Assembly (NCBI GenBank): GCA_014804905.1
Contig: JAAUYX010000040.1
Location: 7,812-15,079, forward strand
Direction: 5' to 3'
Length of the DNA stretch: 7,268 nt
From: Desulfovibrio sp.
GTDB lineage: Bacteria; Desulfobacterota; Desulfovibrionia; Desulfovibrionales; Desulfovibrionaceae
Positions 1-7,268 of this stretch are shown here, in pieces (position 1 is the stretch's first letter; every line of letters starts with the position of its first letter). A model generated the notes under the pieces. That model was given only the letters and a program-made list of their open reading frames with translations, was not told the origin of the DNA and did not search any database. Made by a program: the position numbers and the translations under genes.

Positions 1-2
1 CC

Positions 3-878
3 CCGGCCCCCGCGCCGGAAGGACAGGTCCCGGCGCCCTCGGAAGCCACTCCCCAGTCCGAGGAAGGCGGCGAGCCCATGGGCCTCATGGACCATCTCTC
101 CGAGCTGCGCAGCCGCCTCGTGCGCTGCTGCATCGCCGTGGGCATCGGCTTCGGCATCTGCTGGGCCGTGGTGGACCCCATTTTCGACGTGCTTATCCAG
201 CCCCTGCTCGCCGTGCTGCCGCCGGGCACGCACGCCCAGTACACCACGCTCCCCGAGGCCTTTTTCACCCGCATGTATATCGCCTTCGTGGCGGGCGTGT
301 TCCTGGCGAGCCCGGCCATTTTCTACCAGATATGGGCCTTTGTCTCGCCGGGCCTCTATGACGAGGAAAAGCGCCACATCCTGCCCATCGCCCTTCTTTC
401 GGCCATCTTCTTCCTGGCGGGCGGGGCCTTTTGCTATTTCATCGTCTTTCCCTTCGCCTTCAGCTTTTTCGTGAGTTTTTCCACGCCAGACATCGTGGTC
501 ACGCCCAAGGTGAGCGATTACCTGAGCTTCGTGCTCAAATTGCTCATCGCCTTCGGCCTGATTTTCGAGATGCCCATCTTCACGCTCTTTCTCGCGCGCA
601 TGGGCATCCTCACCGCGGCCATGATGCGCAGGGGGCGGCGCTACGCCATTGTGGGCATCTTCATCCTCGCGGCCATCCTCACGCCGCCGGACGTGGTCTC
701 ACAACTGCTCATGGCCTGCCCCATGCTCCTCCTCTATGAGGCGAGCATCTGGGTGGCCGCGGCCTTCGGCAGGAAGCGCAAGCCCGAGCCGGAAAACGCC
801 GGGGGTGGCCCGGCTGAGGAACATGCACCAGGCGCCCCGGCCCACACGCCGGACGCAAATCCCGAGGAAAAACCATGA
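3..878 (+). CDS. tatC: Sec-independent (twin-arginine) protein translocase subunit TatC, 5' end open at window edge
   Basis: TatC is the polytopic inner-membrane core of the Tat translocon. With TatB it binds twin-arginine signal peptides and exports folded, often cofactor-bearing proteins. Counting from the ATG at 78 (266 aa), the cytoplasmic N-terminal motif HLSELR has E9 and R11, matching E. coli E15 and R17 known for signal-peptide binding. LYDEEKR carries E97 (E. coli E103), FEMPIF carries the buried E164 (E. coli E170), and TPPD lies at 202-205. About six membrane spans fall near 16-34, 67-88, 101-128, 148-172, 188-203 and 206-229. A hydrophilic Pro/Ala/Glu-rich tail follows (231-266). 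The frame stays open upstream of the ATG to base 3 with coding-like high GC3, adding 25 Pro/Ala/Glu-rich residues, so the protein probably starts outside the window. The alternative start at ATG 78 has a purine-rich GAGGAAGG ten bases upstream. The stop overlaps the hisB start (ATGA). The family call is certain; the start is not. Confidence 0.95.
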   Translation, partial: PAPAPEGQVPAPSEATPQSEEGGEPMGLMDHLSELRSRLVRCCIAVGIGFGICWAVVDPIFDVLIQPLLAVLPPGTHAQYTTLPEAFFTRMYIAFVAGVFLASPAIFYQIWAFVSPGLYDEEKRHILPIALLSAIFFLAGGAFCYFIVFPFAFSFFVSFSTPDIVVTPKVSDYLSFVLKLLIAFGLIFEMPIFTLFLARMGILTAAMMRRGRRYAIVGIFILAAILTPPDVVSQLLMACPMLLLYEASIWVAAAFGRKRKPEPENAGGGPAEEHAPGAPAHTPDANPEEKP

Positions 879-1483
879 GCGAAGCCCCCCTGCCGGTGCG
901 CCGCGCGGAATTTGCCCGCCGCACGCGGGAAACGGACATCCGCGCCGCCCTCTGCCTTGACGGCGCGGGCGTGACGGATGTGCATACCGGCATCGGCCTC
1001 CTGGACCACCTGCTCACGCTCACCATGTTCTGGGCGGAAATGGACCTCACCCTCACCTGCAAGGGCGACCTTGAGGTCGACGCGCACCACAGCGCCGAGG
1101 ACACGGGCCTCGCCGTGGGCACGGCCCTGCGCGACGCGCTGGGCGACCGCGCGGGCATCGTCCGCGTGGGCCACGGCCGCGTGCCCATGGACGAGGCGCT
1201 CGCCGACGTTGTGCTGGACCTTTCCGGGCGCCCGTGGCTGGAGTGGCGGGGCGACGAGCTTTTGCCGCCCGTCATCGCCGGGGAGGAAATGGACCTCTGG
1301 CGGGAATTTTACAAGGCCCTTGCCAGCGCCGCGCGCTGCAACCTGCATGTGTCTTTCCTCTATGGCAAAAACGGGCACCATCTCCTCGAATCGGCGGCCA
1401 AGGGGCTCGGGCTCGCGCTCGGCCAGGCCGTGCGCCGCCGCGGCACACTCATCAGAAGCACCAAGGGAGGCCTGGACTCATGA
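875..1483 (+). CDS. hisB: Imidazoleglycerol-phosphate dehydratase
   Basis: This cytoplasmic enzyme dehydrates imidazole glycerol phosphate to imidazole acetol phosphate in histidine biosynthesis. At 202 aa it is the monofunctional type, without the phosphatase domain fused in E. coli HisB. The duplicated metal-site signatures are present: TGIGLLDHL (H45), DAHHSAED at 69-76 (H71, H72, E75), PMDEALA at 104-110, and the C-terminal NLHVSFLYGKNGHHLLE (H158, H168, H169, E172). These are the histidine and glutamate residues expected to hold the two Mn ions. Two positions differ from the common family pattern: tryptophan (W53) lies where a histidine usually follows the first helix, and SAAKGLG replaces the usual E-A-x-F-K-A tail. 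The ATG overlaps the tatC stop by four bases and has GAGGAA (864-869) five bases upstream. It is co-transcribed with tatC, the lipoprotein gene and hisA. Confidence 0.97.
   Translation: MSEAPLPVRRAEFARRTRETDIRAALCLDGAGVTDVHTGIGLLDHLLTLTMFWAEMDLTLTCKGDLEVDAHHSAEDTGLAVGTALRDALGDRAGIVRVGHGRVPMDEALADVVLDLSGRPWLEWRGDELLPPVIAGEEMDLWREFYKALASAARCNLHVSFLYGKNGHHLLESAAKGLGLALGQAVRRRGTLIRSTKGGLDS
1465..1470 (+). promoter_or_regulatory. Ribosome binding site for the lipoprotein gene
   Basis: GGGAGG lies nine bases upstream of ATG 1480, within the last codons of hisB. It decides the start in favour of the lipoprotein signal peptide rather than an in-frame ATG at 1234 inside hisB. Confidence 0.65.
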
Positions 1484-2145
1484 CCAAACGCCATCTGCCC
1501 TGCCTGTCCATCGTCCTTGCGGCCGCGCTCGCTCTCGCGCTCGCCGCCTGCGCCCGGCAGCCCGGAAGCACGGCCGACGTGCCGAGGCACGTCTCGCAGG
1601 GGCACAGGATTTCCGTGGCGCCTTTCACCCAGCCCCTGCATCCGGGCCAGCTCATCGTGGGCCAGATTCCCGTGCCGCAGGGCCGCATCCCCCACGACGC
1701 GCTCGTGGCGCTGGACCGGGAATTGCGCGAGGTGCTCATCACGTCCACCAATCGGCAATATACCTTCATCCCGCGCCAGGACCTGCCGCCGGACCTCACC
1801 AACGCCCACAGCACGGGCCAGCCGGGGGCGCTGCCGCGCTGGCTCGCCTATGGCCGCCAGCATGGCGCGCAATACCTGCTCATCCCGCAGGTGCTGGACT
1901 GGCATGAGCGCGAGGGCTCAAGCGCGGGCGTGACGCAGTCGGCCCATGTGCGCGTGGAGTTCTTCCTCGTCAACGTAGGCGAGGGCGAGCTCGGCAACCG
2001 CTCCATCTTTGAGGAAAAGCAGGTGGGACTCGCCGAGAACCTGCTCACCGTGGGCGAATTTTTCAAGCGCAAGGGGGCCTGGGTCTCCGCGCAGGAGCTG
2101 GCCGTGGACGGCATGAAGAAGGCCGTGAAGGACCTCGGGCTGTGA
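1480..2145 (+). CDS. Predicted outer-membrane lipoprotein of unknown function
   Basis: I do not recognise a named family. The 221-aa product begins with a lipoprotein signal peptide: a basic start (MTKRH), a hydrophobic core at 9-22, and the lipobox LAAC with C24 as the lipidated cysteine. The +2 residue is alanine, so nothing suggests inner-membrane retention by the Asp+2 rule, and outer-membrane anchoring on the periplasmic side is likely. The mature part has a beta strand ending in VAPF (46-49), an amphipathic helix near 72-88, a GAQYLLIPQVLDW segment (129-141), a VRVEFFLVNV strand (157-166), and a C-terminal helix ending in KKAVKDLGL. That order resembles small periplasmic alpha/beta lipoproteins of the CsgG/TolB-N/GNA1162 kind, but the likeness is structural intuition only. 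No RR motif marks it as a Tat substrate. The chosen ATG has GGGAGG nine bases upstream and the only sensible signal peptide; longer readings run through hisB out of frame. It overlaps hisB (ATGA) and hisA (GTGA). Confidence 0.86.
   Translation: MTKRHLPCLSIVLAAALALALAACARQPGSTADVPRHVSQGHRISVAPFTQPLHPGQLIVGQIPVPQGRIPHDALVALDRELREVLITSTNRQYTFIPRQDLPPDLTNAHSTGQPGALPRWLAYGRQHGAQYLLIPQVLDWHEREGSSAGVTQSAHVRVEFFLVNVGEGELGNRSIFEEKQVGLAENLLTVGEFFKRKGAWVSAQELAVDGMKKAVKDLGL
2127..2132 (+). promoter_or_regulatory. Ribosome binding site for the GTG-initiated hisA
   Basis: GAAGGA lies nine bases before the GTG at 2142, inside the lipoprotein coding sequence. It supports the GTG as the true start, since no ATG occurs in frame near the canonical N-terminus. 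It also fits translational coupling with the upstream gene. Confidence 0.6.
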
Positions 2146-2882
2146 TCGTCTTTCCCGCTGTGGACATCAAGGGCGGCAAGGCGGTGCGGCTTCGCCGCGG
2201 CCGCGCCGACGACGCCACCGTCTTTGCCGATGACCCGGCCGAGGCCGCCCGCCACTGGGAGCGGCAGGGCGCGACCTGGCTGCATGTGGTGGATTTGGAC
2301 GGGGCCTTTGACGGCCACGCCGCCAGCGCCGCCATCGTGGGCCGCATTTGCGAGGGGGCCGGCATTCCCGTACAGCTCGGCGGCGGCATCCGGGATGCGG
2401 ACGTGGCCCGCGCCTATCTGGACGCGGGCGTCACGCGGCTCATCATCGGGACCATGGCGCTGGAGGCGCCGGAGACTTTTGCGGAGCTCTGCCGCGCCTT
2501 TCCGGGGCGCATCGGCGTTTCGCTGGATGCGGCCGACGGGCGCCTCAAGAGCCGGGGCTGGGTGGCGGACACGGGCCTCAGCGTGGCCGAGGTGCTGCCG
2601 CGGCTGGAGGACGCCGGGGCGGCCTTCATCATCTATACGGATATCGAGCGCGACGGGATGCACAGCGGCGTCAACGCGGACGCGCTCGGCCGCCTCGTGC
2701 GGGCCGCGCATGTGCCCGTCATCGCCGCGGGCGGCGTCTCCACCCTGGAGGATGTGCAGCGCCTCTATCCGCTCGGCCGTGAGGGGCTTGAGGGCGTCAT
2801 CAGCGGCCGCGCCCTCTATGAGGGCACGCTGGAGCTTGCCGCGGCCCTCGCCTGGATCGCGGCGCAGGAAGGCGCGAGCTAG
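2142..2882 (+). CDS. hisA: 1-(5-phosphoribosyl)-5-[(5-phosphoribosylamino)methylideneamino]imidazole-4-carboxamide isomerase (ProFAR isomerase)
   Basis: HisA catalyses the Amadori rearrangement of ProFAR to PRFAR, the step before the HisF/HisH synthase in histidine biosynthesis. The 246-aa length is typical for this (beta/alpha)8 barrel. The start MIVFPAVDIKGGKAVRL contains the catalytic base D8. The second catalytic aspartate is D129 in GVSLDAADGR. YTDIERDGMHSG (165-176) supplies the substrate-contacting T166 and D167. Phosphate-binding glycines appear in QLGGGIRD (78-85), AAGGVS (195-200) and SGRALYEG (221-228). The half-barrel repeat pattern and single-domain length fit HisA better than HisF. 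Translation begins at GTG 2142, inside the lipoprotein stop (GTGA), which fixes the N-terminus at the canonical family position. This is the last gene of the + strand unit, followed by the AT-rich structured spacer. Confidence 0.98.
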   Translation: MIVFPAVDIKGGKAVRLRRGRADDATVFADDPAEAARHWERQGATWLHVVDLDGAFDGHAASAAIVGRICEGAGIPVQLGGGIRDADVARAYLDAGVTRLIIGTMALEAPETFAELCRAFPGRIGVSLDAADGRLKSRGWVADTGLSVAEVLPRLEDAGAAFIIYTDIERDGMHSGVNADALGRLVRAAHVPVIAAGGVSTLEDVQRLYPLGREGLEGVISGRALYEGTLELAAALAWIAAQEGAS

Positions 2883-2978
2883 GTGTGTTCGCCTGTTCAG
2901 CTGCCGTGAGGAATTGAGTGAGAGCGTCCACCCCCTGCTGCTCTGCCAGCACGCCGAAATTATCCGTCAAAAACAGCC

Positions 2979-3074
2979 TTTTTGCTGCTGGCTGCGTCAG
3001 AGAAAAATTTCCTCGGTCGAGTACTTAAGTACACTCCCTTCGGAAATTTTTATCTTCCTTGCCAGCAGCAAAAA
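2979..3074. repeat. Nested inverted-repeat element in the convergent hisA/uvrA spacer
   Basis: Three concentric inverted repeats share nearly the same centre. Outer arms TTTTTGCTGCTGGC (2979-2992) and GCCAGCAGCAAAAA (3061-3074) are a perfect 14-bp match. Inner arms AAAAATTTCC (3003-3012) and GGAAATTTTT (3042-3051) are a perfect 10-bp match. The centre GTACTTAAGTAC (3021-3032) is a perfect 12-bp palindrome. The unpaired segments between them (2993-3002 and 3052-3060; 3013-3020 and 3033-3041) are short and of similar length on each side. The element is far richer in A+T than either flanking gene. Its position between convergent genes fits a transcription stop, but the size and nesting exceed a simple terminator. 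It may be a dispersed palindromic repeat or a structured RNA. Copy number cannot be judged from one window. Confidence 0.85.
3003..3057. terminator. Possible bidirectional transcription terminator for hisA and uvrA
   Basis: The inner hairpin has an A-rich 5' arm and a T-rich 3' arm on both strands. On the + strand the stem ends in GGAAATTTTTATCTT; on the - strand it ends in GGAAATTTTTCTC. A factor-independent terminator serving both convergent genes is the simplest role. The stem is weak in G+C, so the call rests on symmetry, U-tracts and position. Confidence 0.5.
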
Positions 3075-3086
3075 ATCTTATTTTTT
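3070..3086. repeat. Short A/T hairpin next to the nested element
   Basis: AAAAAAT (3070-3076) and ATTTTTT (3080-3086) form a perfect 7-bp inverted repeat around CTT. It overlaps the end of the outer arm of the nested element. The T6 run could act as a termination tract on the + strand, but the stem is purely A/T and weak. Confidence 0.4.
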
Positions 3087-3107
3087 AGGATTCTTCCGGC
3101 ACCAGCA

Positions 3108-3134
3108 CCCGTCTTCCGCTTCGCTCCAGACGGG
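3108..3134. repeat. Hairpin CCCGTCT/AGACGGG downstream of uvrA
   Basis: CCCGTCT (3108-3114) and AGACGGG (3128-3134) are perfect 7-bp complements around a 13-base loop, 34 bases past the uvrA stop. On the - strand no U-tract follows directly, so it is not a classic intrinsic terminator. It could stabilise the mRNA 3' end or assist termination. Confidence 0.5.
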
Positions 3135-3167
3135 AGATGGAATATTTGTTGTTAACGTGGCAAATTC

Positions 3168-6173
<3,006 letters not shown>

Positions 6174-6179
6174 TCCCCA

Positions 6180-6207
6180 TATCTAAGCACCGGGCCCCCC
6201 TTGGCAA
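6180..6207 (-). promoter_or_regulatory. Weak candidate uvrA promoter
   Basis: Read on the - strand, TTGCCA (6207-6202) resembles a -35 box, matching TTGACA at five of six bases. After a 16-base spacer comes TAGATA (6185-6180), a poor -10 box. Transcription would begin almost at ATG 6173, giving a leaderless message. That would fit the lack of a normally spaced ribosome site. Chance occurrence is quite possible. Confidence 0.25.
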
Positions 6208-6216
6208 GTGCCGGAA

Positions 6217-6232
6217 GCCCCTTGCGAGGGGC
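6217..6232. repeat. GC-rich hairpin in the cysK-uvrA gap
   Basis: GCCCCT (6217-6222) and AGGGGC (6227-6232) form a perfect 6-bp stem with a 4-base loop, 13 bases after the cysK stop on the - strand. No T-tract follows in that direction, so read-through from cysK into uvrA is not excluded. It may be a weak or factor-assisted terminator. Confidence 0.4.
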
Positions 6233-6244
6233 GGCGCGACGCCC

Positions 6245-7159
6245 CTATTCCGCCGCGAAAAGCGGGGTGGAGAGATAGCGCTCCCCGGTGTCGCAGGCAA
6301 AGGTGACGATGTTCTTCCCGGCCATTTCCGGACGCTCCGCCACGGCAAGCGCCGCTGCCACGTTGGCCCCGGTGGAGATGCCCGCGCACACGCCGTCCAC
6401 CTCCATGAGGCGGCGGGCCGTTGCCACGGCCTCGTCGGCATCGGCGAGGAGCACCTCGTCGATGAGCGAGCGGTCGAGGATGTCGGGCACGAAGCCCGCG
6501 CCGATGCCCTGGATGGCGTGGGCGCCGGGCGCGCCGCCGGAAAGCACGGGCGAGGCAGCGGGCTCCACGGCGATGACCTTGAAATCGGCGATGGATTCCT
6601 TGAGATAGCGGCCCGTGCCCGTGAGCGAGGAGCCGGAGCCCACGCCGGCCACGAGCACGTCCATGCGGCCCGCGCTGTCATGCCAGATTTCCGGGCCCGT
6701 GGTCTCGTAATGCACGGCCACGGCGTCGCGATTGGCAAACTGGTTGACGAGCCAGCCGCCGAGCTCGTCCGCGAGGTCGCGGGCCGCTTCCACGGCCGCG
6801 GCCATGCCCCCGGCGGCCGGGGTGAGCGCGAGCTCCGCGCCATAGGCGCGCAAAAGGGCGCGCCGCTCGCGGCTCATGGATTCGGGCATGGCAAGGGCGC
6901 AGCGTAAGCCCCGCATGGCGCAGACGAGCGCGAGCCCGATGCCCATGTTGCCGCTGGTGGCCTCCACCACGAGGCCTCCGGGGCGCACGTCGCCGCGCAC
7001 GAGCGCGCGCTCCACGCAATGAAAGGCCACGCGGTCCTTGATGGAGCCGCCGGGATTGCGGTTTTCGAGCTTGAGCCAGACAGTGCCCGGAAGCTTTTCA
7101 GAAAGTTTGAGCCGCAAGAGCGGCGTTCTGCCGATGGTCTGGAGAATGGAAGTTTTCAT
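6245..7159 (-). CDS. cysK: Cysteine synthase A (O-acetylserine sulfhydrylase), PLP-dependent
   Basis: This fold-type II PLP enzyme makes cysteine from O-acetylserine and sulfide, assimilating reduced sulfur in the cytoplasm. From the ATG at 7159 it is 304 aa, close to the family norm. NPGGSIKDR (36-43) contains the PLP-binding lysine K41. TSGNMG (68-73) is the substrate-carboxylate loop, and GVGSGSSLTGTG (172-183) is the PLP-phosphate loop. GIGAGFVPDILD (218-229) and TGERYLSTPLF (291-301) are typical CysK blocks. Numbering matches enterobacterial CysK at K41 and the 68-73 loop, but position 72 is Met where Thr is usual. A longer reading from 7222 adds 21 Arg/Pro/Ala-rich residues with no homology-like pattern, so I chose MKTSILQTIG, which matches the family N-terminus. 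The ribosome site is weak: GCGGA about six bases upstream and GGAG about 15. CysM-like or O-phosphoserine-using homologues are less likely given the GERYLST and GIGAGF blocks. uvrA follows 71 bases downstream. Confidence 0.93.
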   Translation of the reverse strand: MKTSILQTIGRTPLLRLKLSEKLPGTVWLKLENRNPGGSIKDRVAFHCVERALVRGDVRPGGLVVEATSGNMGIGLALVCAMRGLRCALAMPESMSRERRALLRAYGAELALTPAAGGMAAAVEAARDLADELGGWLVNQFANRDAVAVHYETTGPEIWHDSAGRMDVLVAGVGSGSSLTGTGRYLKESIADFKVIAVEPAASPVLSGGAPGAHAIQGIGAGFVPDILDRSLIDEVLLADADEAVATARRLMEVDGVCAGISTGANVAAALAVAERPEMAGKNIVTFACDTGERYLSTPLFAAE

Positions 7160-7172
7160 GGCTGGTCCGCGA

Positions 7173-7192
7173 TACTCCGGGCTACTCCGGGC
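7173..7192. repeat. Perfect 10-bp tandem duplication upstream of cysK
   Basis: TACTCCGGGC occurs twice head to tail (7173-7182 and 7183-7192), 14 bases before the cysK start as read on the - strand. Each unit carries GGAG on the - strand, giving two Shine-Dalgarno-like copies at longer than optimal spacing. It could be a slippage product or a regulatory-protein site. Confidence 0.75.
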
Positions 7193-7213
7193 TGGGGCGG
7201 GTCCCGCGCGGGG

Positions 7214-7253
7214 AGCCCGCAAGAACTGATGGGTGTCAGCCGGGAAGCGGGCT
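7214..7253. repeat. Nested inverted repeat in the cysK upstream region
   Basis: AGCCCGC (7214-7220) and GCGGGCT (7247-7253) form a perfect 7-bp stem enclosing a smaller CTGA/TCAG stem (7226-7229 with 7236-7239). A 10-bp GC palindrome CCCGCGCGGG (7203-7212) lies next to it on the cysK side. It may be a leader hairpin, an operator, or the terminator of a gene beyond the right edge. I match it to no known riboswitch. Confidence 0.45.
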
Positions 7254-7268
7254 TGGCGCTACCGGCGC

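Larger units (their letters stand above)
2883..3167. other. AT-rich convergent intergenic spacer
   Basis: These 285 bases separate the 3' ends of hisA and uvrA. Contents from left to right: a 5-bp hairpin TGCTG/CAGCA (2936-2951), the 96-base nested inverted repeat, the A/T hairpin, the CCCGTCT hairpin, and a plain AT-rich stretch before the uvrA stop. No convincing start codon with a ribosome site is present. One + strand frame is free of stops across the whole spacer, and one - strand frame gives a protein-like string in the hisA-proximal third. Neither has a credible start. Base composition differs sharply from the genes, which could reflect an inserted or remnant segment. Confidence 0.7.

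Noticed and set aside
734..1381. Minus-strand frame opposite tatC and hisB
   Set aside because: It has low-complexity composition, no ribosome site, and is fully covered by well-supported + strand genes.
2883..3167. CRISPR array or attachment site in the spacer
   Set aside because: The repeats are inverted and nested, with no regularly spaced direct repeats, no tRNA and no integrase nearby.
7160..7222. 21-residue N-terminal extension of CysK starting at 7222
   Set aside because: Its composition is Arg/Pro/Ala noise, it crosses the tandem repeat, and the family N-terminus aligns with the ATG at 7159.
7200..7268. Possible tRNA or known riboswitch at the right edge
   Set aside because: There is no GGTTCRA-type T-loop, no cloverleaf stems, and no match to SAM, SAH or other sulfur-related riboswitch cores that I can recognise.

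Overview
This is a GC-rich bacterial chromosomal window carrying six protein-coding genes in two convergent groups. All six look intact within the window. The gene families and the order tatC-hisB-lipoprotein-hisA suggest a Gram-negative, probably sulfate-reducing Desulfovibrio-type bacterium (Desulfovibrionaceae). That assignment is inferred from gene style and order, not from a marker gene.

Left block, + strand, bases 1-2882: tatC (twin-arginine translocase; its frame is open to the left edge), hisB (imidazoleglycerol-phosphate dehydratase), an unnamed outer-membrane-type lipoprotein, and hisA (the ProFAR isomerase). Each stop codon overlaps the next start by four bases (ATGA, ATGA, GTGA), so the four genes form one tightly coupled transcription unit. 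Two histidine-biosynthesis enzymes are therefore co-expressed with a protein-export subunit and an envelope lipoprotein.

Middle, bases 2883-3167: a 285-base spacer, much richer in A+T than the genes, between the convergent ends of hisA and uvrA. It holds a striking set of nested inverted repeats: a 14-bp outer stem, a 10-bp inner stem and a 12-bp perfect central palindrome, 96 bases in total. Smaller hairpins lie on either side, and a peptide-like minus-strand reading runs through the hisA-proximal half. It probably contains a bidirectional terminator. Its complexity suggests a dispersed palindromic repeat (REP- or MITE-like) or a structured RNA. This is the least explained part of the window.

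Right block, - strand, bases 3168-7159: cysK (cysteine synthase, PLP enzyme) upstream of uvrA (nucleotide excision repair ATPase), separated by 71 bases. The 109 bases upstream of cysK hold a 10-bp tandem duplication and a 7-bp inverted repeat.

No tRNA, rRNA, CRISPR array, transposase, phage gene or obvious defence system is present. Apart from the spacer element, this is ordinary housekeeping DNA.
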